A stretch of DNA of 64,000 nt from Agromyces sp. Marseille-P2726 (GCF_902809835.1 NZ_CADDWM010000014.1:186001-250000); one strand, 5' to 3'. Counted from the first letter of the stretch, positions 51,423 through 60,023 are shown. Notes: generated by a model not told the origin, from the sequence alone. Made by a program: numbers and translations.

Positions 51423-52255
51423 CTACTGGGACCACGCTGGGCGTGATCGCAGCGGTCCTCACCGGCGTAGCCCCAGCCAGCGCCTGTAACCCGGCAGTCG
51501 GGTACATCGGCTGTCCCCGAGATGTGGACGGGTCGACGAACGGTGAGGAGGCCATTCTTGAGGGCATAGCCCGTCATGAGGACCAATCTCAGAGCGAACG
51601 CGAGTCCGACATCGAGCAGGATGTCGGCTCAAGCGAAGGTGCGGAGACTGGCCACCCCCAGGCGCCGCCACCGCCACCGCCACCCCCGCCGTCGAACTGC
51701 AGTCCCCTGAACCTCGCGATCTGCGCCGGGAATCCGACCCCACCGCCGACCGAAGACCCCGCCGCACCCGTCGTCGTGAGGTTGCGCGACATCGCGTCGT
51801 TCCGTCCGGCCGCGCCGGTGAACGACATGGAGCCCGGCGGCTGGGCGGTGCAGGGGCTGCCGGCGAACTTCGTGGCTGCGGCATCCGTTCAGGTGGTTTC
51901 GGGCACGCTGCTCGGGCAACCGGCCGACGTGCGGTTCACGCCGGTCGGGTACCGCTGGATTCACAGCGACGGCGGACTCGTCGTGAACGGCGGGCCGGGT
52001 GCCACATGGGCCGCGCTCGGTCAGGCCGAGTTCACCGACACTCCCACGAGCCACACGTATGCCGCGGCGGGTGAATTCGCCGTCGAGCTCGAGGTTGTGC
52101 TCAGCGCCGAGTACCGATTCGCCGGGTCCGCCTGGCGACCCATCGCCGGAACGCTCGCGATTTCAAGCGGTCCGCAACGCGTGCTCGTGGGGCAGTTCGA
52201 CACCGTGCTCACGAACGGCGACTGCATCGCGAATCCGGCCGGACCGGGGTGCTGA
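51398..52255 (+). CDS. Secreted Pro-rich protein with PKD-like domain
   Basis: The 285-residue product has a signal peptide (LLLTTGTTLGVIAAVLTGVA, cleavage after ASA), a Cys-containing polar region and an uninterrupted run of ten prolines near residue 90-100. The C-terminal beta-rich domain ends with TSHTYAAAGEFAVELEV, reminiscent of PKD/Ig-like modules. GAGG precedes GTG 51398 by 8 nt. The overlap with the lipoprotein gene suggests a joint surface function. The first half shares the lower G+C of the preceding gene's 3' part. Confidence 0.78.
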   Translation: MARRRLLLTTGTTLGVIAAVLTGVAPASACNPAVGYIGCPRDVDGSTNGEEAILEGIARHEDQSQSERESDIEQDVGSSEGAETGHPQAPPPPPPPPPSNCSPLNLAICAGNPTPPPTEDPAAPVVVRLRDIASFRPAAPVNDMEPGGWAVQGLPANFVAAASVQVVSGTLLGQPADVRFTPVGYRWIHSDGGLVVNGGPGATWAALGQAEFTDTPTSHTYAAAGEFAVELEVVLSAEYRFAGSAWRPIAGTLAISSGPQRVLVGQFDTVLTNGDCIANPAGPGC

Positions 52256-52313
52256 CCGCCGGATCGCCTCCGAGCCGCCGGCTGCGGGTGGCCTTCCTCA
52301 TCCGGCGATTGCG

Positions 52314-52345
52314 GTGCCGAAGTGCCGAAGTGCCGAAGTGCCGGA
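52314..52345. repeat. Four-copy GTGCCGAA octamer array
   Basis: Three GTGCCGAA units and one GTGCCGGA, contiguous. This is the second such array in the window (the other is at 40137-40168). It lies in the 163-bp convergent gap between the secreted protein and DUF1905 genes. Confidence 0.8.
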
Positions 52346-52418
52346 GACACCAGATCGGAACCATCCTCCGCGAGCTCGAGACGGGCGATCGGCTGATGCC
52401 CCCGCCACCGCCGTCAGC

Positions 52419-52712
52419 TCACATGTCGAGCACTTCGAGCGCCACCTCGACGTCATCGCCGTCACCGATTCCCTCCGCGGTCCGCACGGCCTTCTTCACC
52501 GGCAGCACGTAGCAGCCGAGCTTGGAATCGGGGAAGACTGAGGTCGACCACGTCGTTCCGCCAACGGTCGCGCGCACACGCACCGAGCCGAAGCCGCGCG
52601 GCACGCGCGGAATCCCCCGGATGTCCTCAGACGGACCTTCGGGCACGGTGACGAAGAACCACCCGTCCTGCGCGCTCCACTGCCAGAGCGGTGCGGTGAA
52701 GCGGAATCGCAT
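52419..52712 (-). CDS. DUF1905 domain-containing protein
   Basis: The 97-residue protein MRFRFTAPLWQW...GWFFVTVP, with RGFGSVRVRATVGGTTWSTSVFP and YVLPVKKAVR, matches DUF1905, a small beta-barrel family of unknown function often fused or adjacent to YdeI-like proteins. ATG 52712 is chosen because homology begins there; upstream in-frame codons to 52832 look non-coding. No clear ribosome site. It probably stands alone: the upstream YbdK-type gene is separated by 171 bp containing a long inverted repeat. Confidence 0.82.
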   Translation of the reverse strand: MRFRFTAPLWQWSAQDGWFFVTVPEGPSEDIRGIPRVPRGFGSVRVRATVGGTTWSTSVFPDSKLGCYVLPVKKAVRTAEGIGDGDDVEVALEVLDM

Positions 52713-52800
52713 GTCCGCATGGTACCCGCGACCTCCGCGGGGTCCCGGGGGCGGTGCAGTCACCGAACGCCGACGCAGAGCGCAGGCGCGAACTGCGCAA

Positions 52801-52862
52801 AACGCATGAGCATCCGCACGATGGGGCCGCACAGCGGGCCATGACCCGGATTCTCATGCGTT
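52801..52862. repeat. Perfect 10-bp inverted repeat with 42-bp spacer
   Basis: AACGCATGAG (52801-52810) and CTCATGCGTT (52853-52862) flank a GC-rich spacer that can itself pair. It lies between the ligase stop and the DUF1905 start on the minus strand. It may be an RNA hairpin or a protein site. Confidence 0.5.
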
Positions 52863-52883
52863 CCCGAGGCGGGAGGCCCCCCG

Positions 52884-54023
52884 CTATAGGATCGACGTCA
52901 ACGGCTCGCTGCTGCTGCCCTGATCGGCCACGAATCCCGACTCGAGCAGTCGACGGACGCCCGCGATGCCCGCCTCTTCGAACGCCGCCCGCTGATGTTC
53001 GGCGCCGGTGCCCGAGAGCACCAATCGCCGCGCGACCTCCGTCACCACCTCCAGGTCGCCCGTGTCCTCCAGCTCGTCGGCGAGCAATCGCACGCATCCC
53101 GCGAGCACATCGGCCGACGGGGCCATCCTGCGTGTCAGGGGATCGAGCACGCGCTGCCGCATCCCGTACCGAGCCGAGTGCAGGACTGCCGACGAGAGCA
53201 GCTCCGTCGGGGCATCCGCAGACTCGAGCGCCGCCACCCTCGCGGCCGACGGGCGCTCGAGCGCGTGCGTCACGAGCGCTCGGCAGAGTGCCGCCACGGC
53301 GAGCGACGTCTCAGCGTCGAGCTGGGCATCACCGATGCGGAACTCGATGGTCGGCAGGTGCTCCGACAGCCGCAGGTCCCACGCGACCAGCGCCCGGTCC
53401 GACGTGCCGCCGATGCCGATCAGGCGTGAGACCCGGTGCTGGTAATCGTCGGCGTCCACGAACGCCGGCGGCGCGCCCGCCGTGGTCCATCGGCGCAGGA
53501 GCACGGTGCGCCAGCTGTCGTAGCCGGTGTCCTGGCCGCGCCACAGCGGCGAGTTCGCGGTCATGGCCTTCAGCAGGGGAATCCACGGCCGTGCGGCGTT
53601 CAGCGCGATGACGCCGCTCTCGCGATCGGCCACGCCGATGTGCACGTGGAGCCCGTTCAGCTGGTGGTCGGCGATGCCGCCCGCCATATCGAGAACGATG
53701 CGACGGTAACGCTCGAGCTCCGTGATCGACGGGAATGGGGGCGCCTGAGGCGAGGTACCCACGCTGCCCGCGAGGACCCCGAGCTCGGCAGCATGGGCCG
53801 CGATGGTGCGCCGGAATCCGAGCAGCGCCGAACGCGCGACATCCAGCGACTCGAACACCGCTGAGGCGTGCTCCACCTGCGACGCCATGAACTCGCGGTG
53901 CGTCACGTCGTGCCACTCGAGCGACGCCGACAGCCGCCGGAACACCTCCTCGCCGACGTCGGCGGGCGCGAGCGTGTCGGGAACGAGGAACTGGAACTCC
54001 TCTTCGATGCCGAACGTCCTCAT
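52884..54023 (-). CDS. YbdK family carboxylate-amine ligase (glutamate-cysteine ligase type 2-like)
   Basis: The 379-residue protein opens MRTFGIEEEFQFLVPDT, the GCS2 ATP/Mg-binding motif. It contains HREFMASQVEHASAVF, NGLHVHIGVADRESGVIALN and LPTIEFRIGDAQLD. E. coli YbdK has weak glutamate-cysteine ligase activity. Actinobacterial members are of uncertain substrate, some acting in ergothioneine-like thiol pathways. ATG 54023 has GGAGG 5 nt upstream. It is divergent from the DGPF/sigma pair. Confidence 0.9.
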   Translation of the reverse strand: MRTFGIEEEFQFLVPDTLAPADVGEEVFRRLSASLEWHDVTHREFMASQVEHASAVFESLDVARSALLGFRRTIAAHAAELGVLAGSVGTSPQAPPFPSITELERYRRIVLDMAGGIADHQLNGLHVHIGVADRESGVIALNAARPWIPLLKAMTANSPLWRGQDTGYDSWRTVLLRRWTTAGAPPAFVDADDYQHRVSRLIGIGGTSDRALVAWDLRLSEHLPTIEFRIGDAQLDAETSLAVAALCRALVTHALERPSAARVAALESADAPTELLSSAVLHSARYGMRQRVLDPLTRRMAPSADVLAGCVRLLADELEDTGDLEVVTEVARRLVLSGTGAEHQRAAFEEAGIAGVRRLLESGFVADQGSSSEPLTSIL

Positions 54024-54134
54024 ACCCACCTCCGCGGGCCGGATGCCCTACGCGAACTCTCGCCACGCGCGCACCGCGCTGTCAACCCCAAGACCCGGCC
54101 GACGCCATAACGGTACGCACCGATGCTTCGGATC

Positions 54135-54161
54135 AGTCGAGAATCGTGAATCAGCCTCGAC
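54135..54161 (+). promoter_or_regulatory. Candidate ECF-type promoter of the DGPF/sigma operon
   Basis: AGTCGA (54135-54140) and CGAC (54158-54161) are separated by 17 bp. The pattern resembles the TGTCGA / CGA(T)C signature I recall for ECF42 autoregulated promoters. GTCGAG and CTCGAC also make the element a perfect 6-bp inverted repeat. Confidence 0.45.
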
Positions 54162-54232
54162 ATACTGATGGGAGCGCGACGAGCCTCCCGACGAAGGAAT
54201 GAGACGAACACAGGATCCAAGGAGCGATTCCC

Positions 54233-54607
54233 ATGAAGTACTTCATCCAGATCTACAGCAACCCGTCGTCGCGACAGGCGTGGGAGAGCTTCAGCGCCGA
54301 CGAGCAGGCGGCGGGATACGACTACTACCAGCGCATCTCCGATGAGCTCGCCGCGAGCGGGGAGCTCATCGCCGACGAGGCCCTCGCCGATGTCTCGCTC
54401 GCGAAGCACGTCACCCGCACCGCCGACGGGGTGACCGTGGGCGACGGCCCCTTCGCCGAGACGAAGGAGCTGCTCGCCGGCTTCTACCTCGTCGACTGCG
54501 AGTCCGAGGCGCGCGCCATCGAGATCGCCGGTCGCTTCCCCGAGGCCGAGTACGGTCTCATCGAGGTGCGCCCCGTGCTCGAGATGTCCGGCGGGAGCGA
54601 TCTGTGA
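54233..54607 (+). CDS. YCII-related (DGPF domain) protein
   Basis: The 124-residue protein MKYFIQIYSNPSSRQAWESF contains VGDGPFAETKELLAGFYLVD, the DGPF motif of YCII-related proteins, a ferredoxin-like fold. These proteins are regularly encoded next to ECF42-type sigma factors. Proposed roles include accessory or sensing functions, none shown here. AAGGAG sits about 8 nt before ATG 54233. It is followed by the sigma gene after 13 bp. Confidence 0.9.
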   Translation: MKYFIQIYSNPSSRQAWESFSADEQAAGYDYYQRISDELAASGELIADEALADVSLAKHVTRTADGVTVGDGPFAETKELLAGFYLVDCESEARAIEIAGRFPEAEYGLIEVRPVLEMSGGSDL

Positions 54608-54620
54608 GGCGCATCCGACC

Positions 54621-55880
54621 GTGAACCACGCCGCGGAGGACGCCGCCATCGACGCCGTCCGAGCCCTGCGAGACGCCGCTCCTTCGGCGCTCGCGGTGCT
54701 CGTGCGCCGGTACGGCGACTTCGCGGCGTGCGAGGACGCCATGCAGGAGGCGCTGCTCGCGGCATCCGACCAATGGCTCCGAGACGGCATCCCCGACAAC
54801 CCGCGAGCCTGGCTCGTGCGAGTCGCCTCGCGGCGGTACATCGACGAGGTCCGATCGGATGCCGCCCGCCGCCGCCGCGAGTCGGTCGCCGCCGAGCTCG
54901 AGCCCCCGCCCGCGCCCGTCCCGTCACGCGACGACACGCTCGCGCTGTTCCTGCTGTGCTGCCACCCGGCCCTCTCCCAACCGGCACAGGTCGCCCTGAC
55001 CCTGCGGGCCGTCGGCGGGCTCACGACCGCCGAGATCGCACGCGGCCTGCTCGTGCCCGAGGCGACGGTCGCGCAGCGGATCTCGCGGGCCAAGGCCCGC
55101 ATCCGCGCCAGTGGAGAGAGATTCCGGATGCCCCGAGCCGACGAGGTCGACGCCCGCCTCACCGCACTCCGCGACGTGCTCTACCTCATCTTCACCGAGG
55201 GGCACACGGCGAGCTCCGGCGAGGCGCTCGCCCGCGTGGACCTGTCCACGGAGGCGATCCGGCTCACGAGGCAGCTGCACGCCGCCGGACCCGACCCCTC
55301 AGGCGAGACCACCGGCCTGCTCGCCCTGATGCTGCTCACCGACGCCCGCCGCGCTGCACGAACCGACTCGACCGGCGCCCTCGTCCCGCTCGACGAGCAG
55401 GACCGCGCCCTGTGGGACCGCGCCATGATCGACGAGGGCGTCGCGCTCGTGACCCAGGTGCTCGACCGTGCCCCCATCGGGCCGTATCAGGTGCAGGCGG
55501 CGATCGCCGCCGTGCACGACGAGGCCGCGTCGACCGCCGACACCGACTGGCTCGAGATCCTCACCCTCTACAAGCTGCTCGGTCATCTGGCGCCCGGCCC
55601 CATGGTGACGCTGGGTCGCATCGTCGCGCTCGCCATGGTCGAGGGCCCCGAGGCCGGCCTCTCGGCGCTCGACCTCGAGGAGATGCGGTCCGACGTCGAG
55701 GCGGACGCGCCGCTCACCGAGCACCACCGCACCTGGGCCGTGCGCGCGCACCTGCTCGAGCGGGCGGGGCGAACGGATGCCGCCTCGCTCGCGTTCGCCG
55801 AGGCGGGACGCCGCACCCTGAACGGGCCCGAGCAGCGCTATCTCGCCGGCAAGGCCGAGGCGCTCCGAAGCATCCGCTGA
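54621..55880 (+). CDS. ECF sigma factor with long C-terminal extension (ECF42 type)
   Basis: The 419-residue protein has sigma region 2 (LVRRYGDFAACEDAMQEALL, then PRAWLVRVASRRYIDEVR) and region 4 (GLTTAEIARGLLVPEATVAQ). It carries a roughly 200-residue helical extension containing LYLIFTEGHTASSGE and GPYQVQAAIAAVHDEA. This fits group ECF42, which has no anti-sigma factor and pairs with DGPF proteins. The extension is thought to regulate activity. GTG 54621 is 13 bp after the DGPF stop. It converges with the TauE/SafE gene. Confidence 0.92.
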   Translation: MNHAAEDAAIDAVRALRDAAPSALAVLVRRYGDFAACEDAMQEALLAASDQWLRDGIPDNPRAWLVRVASRRYIDEVRSDAARRRRESVAAELEPPPAPVPSRDDTLALFLLCCHPALSQPAQVALTLRAVGGLTTAEIARGLLVPEATVAQRISRAKARIRASGERFRMPRADEVDARLTALRDVLYLIFTEGHTASSGEALARVDLSTEAIRLTRQLHAAGPDPSGETTGLLALMLLTDARRAARTDSTGALVPLDEQDRALWDRAMIDEGVALVTQVLDRAPIGPYQVQAAIAAVHDEAASTADTDWLEILTLYKLLGHLAPGPMVTLGRIVALAMVEGPEAGLSALDLEEMRSDVEADAPLTEHHRTWAVRAHLLERAGRTDAASLAFAEAGRRTLNGPEQRYLAGKAEALRSIR

Positions 55881-55924
55881 CCGTCGCCCCGTCGCCGCGC
55901 CGCTCCCGGGTCTTCGTAACGGCC

Positions 55925-55944
55925 GCCCGGCCCGGTGTGGCCGG
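55925..55944. terminator. Bidirectional terminator candidate
   Basis: CCCGGCC and GGCCGGG form a perfect 7-bp stem with a CGGTGT loop between the convergent sigma and TauE/SafE genes. Confidence 0.5.
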
Positions 55945-55947
55945 GTC

Positions 55948-56763
55948 TCAGTCGTCGCGCCGCCCCTTCTTCTGCAGCCGGATCGCGCGGATCGTGAGCT
56001 GGGTCGCGGCGACCACGATGAGGGCGGCGAACAGCCATGCCGACCATTCGGGCGAGAGCACGAAGGCGATCGCGACGCCGCCGAACGACGCGATCGTCGC
56101 CGCGACGCCGACCACGAGTGCCGCGCGAACGTCGACGATGCCGGCGCGCGCGTTGACCACGGTGCCGCTGACGGCCGTCGGGATCATGACCAGGAGCGAC
56201 GTGCCCTTGGCCACCAGGTCGCCCATGCCGAACAGGGCGATGAACGCGGGCACCATGATGACGCCGCCGCCGATGCCGAAGAGCCCCGAGGCGATCCCGA
56301 TCACCACTCCGAGGGCGACCATGCCGGCGATCGTCGCGGCGTCCAGCTCGGCGAGTCCGCCGCCTCGCACCGGCGTCACGACCACCAGGCGCACCGCGAC
56401 GGCGACGAGCAGTGCGATGAACAACCAGCGAAGCCAGTCGAGCGAGAGCGTGCGGAGCAGCCACGCGCCCACCCACGAGCCGACGACGGCTCCGACGGCG
56501 ACGAAGAGGGCGGCGAGCAGGTCGATCTCGCCGTTGACGAGGTACGTCACCGATCCTGCGACGGCCGCCGGCACGATCGCCGCGAGCGATGTCGATGAGG
56601 CGCGTCGCTGGTCGAGGCCGGCGAAGGTGATGAGCAGCGGCACCATCAGGATGCCGCCGCCCACGCCGAACGCTCCCGAGAAGAGCCCGCCGGCTGCGCC
56701 GACGATCGCCAACCGCACCCGCGACGGACCCGCGGGGGAGGCGGGAGCGGTGGGGGAGGTCAC
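55948..56763 (-). CDS. Sulfite exporter TauE/SafE family protein
   Basis: The 271-residue membrane protein has eight hydrophobic segments and the two internal repeats typical of TauE/SafE: GLFSGAFGVGGGILMVPLL and ASGLFGIGGGVIMVPAFI. Members transport sulfite, sulfoacetate or other organosulfur anions; substrate is unknown here. GTG 56763 lies 6 nt after TACAGT, suggesting leaderless initiation. A GTG at 56790 would add nine residues. It is adjacent to, but does not overlap, the VanZ-like gene. Confidence 0.9.
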   Translation of the reverse strand: MTSPTAPASPAGPSRVRLAIVGAAGGLFSGAFGVGGGILMVPLLITFAGLDQRRASSTSLAAIVPAAVAGSVTYLVNGEIDLLAALFVAVGAVVGSWVGAWLLRTLSLDWLRWLFIALLVAVAVRLVVVTPVRGGGLAELDAATIAGMVALGVVIGIASGLFGIGGGVIMVPAFIALFGMGDLVAKGTSLLVMIPTAVSGTVVNARAGIVDVRAALVVGVAATIASFGGVAIAFVLSPEWSAWLFAALIVVAATQLTIRAIRLQKKGRRDD

Positions 56764-56818
56764 CCGAACACTGTAGCGGCGGCCGAGCACTCGCCCCGAA
56801 GGCTGCGGCGCGGCAGCG

Positions 56819-57364
56819 TCAGGCGGCGTGTCCGTCGCCGACCGAGGCGGATCGCCCGGAGCTCGCGCCCACCGGCTCGGGGTGGGCGCGGTCGTCGTCG
56901 GCGGGCGGTGGGGCGACGATCGGCGTCGGCGCCGTCACGGGGATCGCGGCGACCGCACCCGACCGGCGCACCATCCGCGCCGCCATCACGAGCAGCACGC
57001 CGAAGACGGCGCCGGTCGTGTTCATCACCAGGTCGCGAGGATCTGAGATGCGGTCATCGAGCGGCGCCTGCACGAGCTCGATCACCGCGGTGAAGGCGAA
57101 TCCGGCGAGCAGGGCCAGGGGCCATCGCCGACGGCGGATGAGCAACGCCGCGAGCATCCCGACGGGCAGGAACAGCGCCACGTTGAACGCCATCTCCGCG
57201 AGATATCCGGTCGTCCACGTGACCGAGTCGGTCCACGCCTGGGGGTTCAGGATGCCGCCGGCGACCTGGTGCCCGCTCGTCCGCCACGGCGCCGGCCCGA
57301 GGGTCACCCACAGCACGAGGGCGGCATAGGCGAGGGCGACGAATCGCAGGGGGCGGCGGTTCAT
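56819..57364 (-). CDS. VanZ family protein
   Basis: The 181-residue membrane protein has four to five helices and the VanZ-like pattern: NVALFLPVGMLAALLIRRRR, FTAVIELVQAPLDDRISDPRDLVMNTTGAVFG. The EL-Q and R-DPRD-N-T-G residues are the conserved core. VanZ confers low-level teicoplanin resistance in enterococci, but most homologues are of unknown function. The C-terminal tail is Pro/Ala-rich. ATG 57364 follows GAGGG closely; CAGAAT lies 6 nt upstream. Confidence 0.87.
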   Translation of the reverse strand: MNRRPLRFVALAYAALVLWVTLGPAPWRTSGHQVAGGILNPQAWTDSVTWTTGYLAEMAFNVALFLPVGMLAALLIRRRRWPLALLAGFAFTAVIELVQAPLDDRISDPRDLVMNTTGAVFGVLLVMAARMVRRSGAVAAIPVTAPTPIVAPPPADDDRAHPEPVGASSGRSASVGDGHAA

Positions 57365-57485
57365 CCCTCGATTCTGCTCCCGATTCCTACGAGTGGGCTG
57401 GCATCTTGCCGCATGTTCGCTTCCCGCGTCGCGGGCAGCGCAGCCGAGGCGATCCATCGGCGCACGTCACGATCCGCTCTCGACC

Positions 57486-57514
57486 TTCAGAACGCCGGCG
57501 GGAACCGATAGGGT
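57486..57514 (+). promoter_or_regulatory. Predicted promoter of the first cold-shock gene
   Basis: TTCAGA (57486-57491) and TAGGGT (57509-57514) are 17 bp apart. Initiation near 57521 would give a 5' leader of about 220 nt, typical of cold-shock mRNAs. The leader contains GCGATCGA/TCGATCGC (57679-57697) and GCGGGC/GCCCGC hairpins. Confidence 0.4.
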
Positions 57515-57741
57515 AGATCCCACGATTCCTCCATCAGGCGGGCAACTGCCCGCGCCTCCATCCTGATTGCCCGGAGGCGGACCGATCCGCGTGGCATGAC
57601 CCGATACGAGACGGCGGCTGCCGCAGCGCACACCCGCCCCTCGCCCCCTCGCTTCGGCGGCACCGTGTCGCCGAGGCTGCGATCGACCGTCGATCGCTTC
57701 GGGTCCGCAGTAAGCGGCCCATTGATTAGAAGGACAGCAGT

Positions 57742-57945
57742 ATGGCAACCGGAACCGTCAAGTGGTTCAACGCCGAAAAGGGCTTCGGCTTCATCGCTCC
57801 CGACGACGGCTCGGCCGACGTCTTCGCGCACTTCAGCGCCATCACGGGCAGCGGGTACCGCTCGCTCGACGAGGGCCAGAAGGTCGAGTTCGAGGTCGCG
57901 CAGGGCCCCAAGGGTCTGCAGGCCGAGAACATCCGCAGCATCTGA
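57742..57945 (+). CDS. cspA: Cold-shock protein, CspA family
   Basis: The 67-residue protein [20 protein letters not shown]...VFAHFSAI has RNP1 (KGFGFI) and RNP2 (VFAHF) motifs of the cold-shock/OB-fold domain that binds single-stranded nucleic acid. AAGGACAG precedes ATG 57742. A 377-bp gap upstream, probably a long mRNA leader, separates it from VanZ. A second nearly identical copy lies at 60131. A hairpin terminator follows at 57963-57999. Confidence 0.96.
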   Translation: MATGTVKWFNAEKGFGFIAPDDGSADVFAHFSAITGSGYRSLDEGQKVEFEVAQGPKGLQAENIRSI

Positions 57946-57962
57946 GCTTCGGATTCTCCACT

Positions 57963-57999
57963 CGAACGCCCCCACAGTCTCGGCTGGCGGGGGCGTTCG
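57963..57999 (+). terminator. Terminator of the first cold-shock gene
   Basis: Perfect 11-bp arms CGAACGCCCCC / GGGGGCGTTCG with a 15-nt loop, 18 bp after the stop codon. Confidence 0.8.
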
Positions 58000-58093
58000 T
58001 CACATATCGTCACACCAGGCGGCTGATGACGATGATGCGCACCCGTTCAGTGTGCACCCCAGGCCGGGCTGGCCCGAGCGCTTGGCAACCCCC

Positions 58094-58122
58094 TTCCGAC
58101 GAAGGGGGCGCCGGCGTAGCGT
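58094..58122 (+). promoter_or_regulatory. Predicted leaderless promoter of the UdgX gene
   Basis: TTCCGA (58094-58099) and TAGCGT (58117-58122) are separated by 17 bp. The -10 element ends 6 nt before the ATG, so the transcript would start at or next to the initiation codon. Confidence 0.5.
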
Positions 58123-58128
58123 CGCGCC

Positions 58129-58788
58129 ATGGCGGGTGACGTGGAACGTCCCGGCGCCGAGCAGTGGGTGCCGAGCGGAGCCGGCCTCGACGAGCTCCGC
58201 GCCGCGGCGCCCGACTGCCGGGGCTGCGAGCTGTGGCAGGACGCGACCCACGTCGTGTTCTCGAAGGGTCGGGAGGACGCGCGCCTCATGCTCGTGGGCG
58301 AGCAGCCGGGCGACCGCGAGGACCTCGAGGGTGAGCCATTCGTGGGCCCGGCCGGTCGGGTGCTGGCCGATGCCATCGACGCCGCGGGTATCCCACGCCG
58401 GCAGGTCTACGTGACGAACGCCGTGAAGCACTTCAGGTTCGAACGCCGCGGCAAGCGTCGCATCCACCAGAAGCCATCGGTCGGGCACATCGTCGCGTGC
58501 CGGCCGTGGCTGGAGGCCGAATTCGACGTGGTGAACCCCGACGTCGTCGTTGCGCTGGGGGCGACCGCGGCGCGGTCGGTGCTCGGGCGCACGGTGCGCA
58601 TCGGCGAGGTGCGCGGTCGAGTGCTTCCGCCGGATGCCGCGGGCGCGGCATCCGCACTGCCGGCGCCGGTGCTCGTGACGACGCATCCGTCGGCCCTCCT
58701 CCGCATCGACGACGCGGCCAAGCGCCGCGAGGCGTTCGACGCGCTCGTCGCCGACCTGCGTACTGCTGCGGATGCCGCGGCGAGCTGA
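58129..58788 (+). CDS. UdgX family uracil-DNA binding protein
   Basis: The 219-residue protein belongs to the uracil-DNA glycosylase superfamily, with GEQPGD (residues 57-62) and HPSALLR (186-192). The loop KRRIHQKPS (109-117) is the UdgX hallmark. In mycobacterial UdgX the histidine of this loop forms a covalent bond with the abasic site; here it is H113. Fe-S ligands appear as C30, C33 and C124, with H101 (VKHF) at the position of the remaining cysteine of family 4. No Shine-Dalgarno; likely leaderless. Confidence 0.92.
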   Translation: MAGDVERPGAEQWVPSGAGLDELRAAAPDCRGCELWQDATHVVFSKGREDARLMLVGEQPGDREDLEGEPFVGPAGRVLADAIDAAGIPRRQVYVTNAVKHFRFERRGKRRIHQKPSVGHIVACRPWLEAEFDVVNPDVVVALGATAARSVLGRTVRIGEVRGRVLPPDAAGAASALPAPVLVTTHPSALLRIDDAAKRREAFDALVADLRTAADAAAS

Positions 58789-58853
58789 GGTCGCTGCCGC
58801 TTCGCCGGCCGAATCGTGTGCGTCACAGGCGCCTCGCATCGGGGTCGCGTAGG

Positions 58854-60023
58854 GTGAGGGTATCTGCAGCGGGCGCCTTGCCCGCGATCCCCGGCTGGGA
58901 AGTCGACGACCCAGCTTGGACGTGCACCATCTCTCACGCCGAAACCCTCGGTGCGATTCGGGCGACGAAGCCCCGTACCGGCTCTGCCGACATCACCCGC
59001 AGCTACACCGCGCTCTCACGCGTCGTTCGCGAGTCGGGGCTCCTGAACCGGACGCGATGGTTCTACCTCGCGCTCGTCTCGCTGCTCGCACTGGCGCTTG
59101 GCGGTGCGATCACGGGGTTCGTCCTGCTGGGCGACTCGTGGTTCCAACTGCTCATCGCCGGTGCGCTGGGACTCATCTTCACGCAGTTCGCCTTCCTCGC
59201 CCATGAGGCATCGCACCGCCAGGTGCTCGAGTCGGGCCCGGCGAACGACCGTGTCGGACGCCTCCTCGCGGCGGGCGTCGTGGGCATCAGCTACTCGTGG
59301 TGGATGACGAAGCACACCCGCCATCACGCGAACCCGAACAAGCTCGGCAAGGACCCCGACATCGAGTTCGACACCATCTCCTTCGTCGAGTCGGATGCCG
59401 CGAAGCAGCGCGCCCTCATGGCGCTCATCACTCGCAACCAGGGCTGGCTGTTCTTCCCGCTGCTGACCCTGGAAGGACTCAACCTGCACTTCCGATCGAT
59501 CCGCACGCTGTTCGAGCGGGGCCCGGTGAAGGGACGGTGGATCGAGCTCAGCCTCATCGCGACGCGTTTCGCCGTGTACCTCGGCGCGATCTTCTGGGTG
59601 CTGCCGCTCGGCATGGCGTTCGCGTTCATCGGCGTGCAGCTCGCCGTGTTCGGCATCTACATGGGCGCCTCGTTCGCTCCGAACCACAAGGGAATGCCGA
59701 TCATCCCCGCCGACGCGAAGCTCGACTTCTTCTCGAAGCAGGTGCTGACGTCACGCAACATCTCGGGCGGATTCTGGGCGAGCGCGCTCTTCGGCGGGCT
59801 CAACTACCAGGTCGAGCACCACCTGTTCCCGAACATGCCGCGGCCGCACCTCGCGAAGACGCGCGAGATCGTTCGCGAGTACTGCGCCACGCTCGACGTG
59901 CCCTACACCGAGACGACGCTGATGAACTCGTACGGCATCGTGGTCCGCTACCTCAACCGCGTCGGCCTCGCCGCGCGCGACCCGTTCGACTGCCCGATGG
60001 TGAACCAGTTCCGTCGGGTCTGA
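58854..60023 (+). CDS. Membrane fatty acid desaturase
   Basis: The protein has the three histidine boxes of membrane desaturases: [15 protein letters not shown] and [15 protein letters not shown]. It has four main hydrophobic segments and resembles actinobacterial acyl-CoA/acyl-lipid desaturases that insert a cis double bond using a di-iron centre. The start is uncertain: GTG 58854 gives 389 residues, TTG 58878 is also in frame, and homology begins near [16 protein letters not shown]. No ATG lies in frame nearby. Cold-shock genes flank it together with UdgX, suggesting a cold-adaptation role. Confidence 0.88.
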   Translation: MRVSAAGALPAIPGWEVDDPAWTCTISHAETLGAIRATKPRTGSADITRSYTALSRVVRESGLLNRTRWFYLALVSLLALALGGAITGFVLLGDSWFQLLIAGALGLIFTQFAFLAHEASHRQVLESGPANDRVGRLLAAGVVGISYSWWMTKHTRHHANPNKLGKDPDIEFDTISFVESDAAKQRALMALITRNQGWLFFPLLTLEGLNLHFRSIRTLFERGPVKGRWIELSLIATRFAVYLGAIFWVLPLGMAFAFIGVQLAVFGIYMGASFAPNHKGMPIIPADAKLDFFSKQVLTSRNISGGFWASALFGGLNYQVEHHLFPNMPRPHLAKTREIVREYCATLDVPYTETTLMNSYGIVVRYLNRVGLAARDPFDCPMVNQFRRV

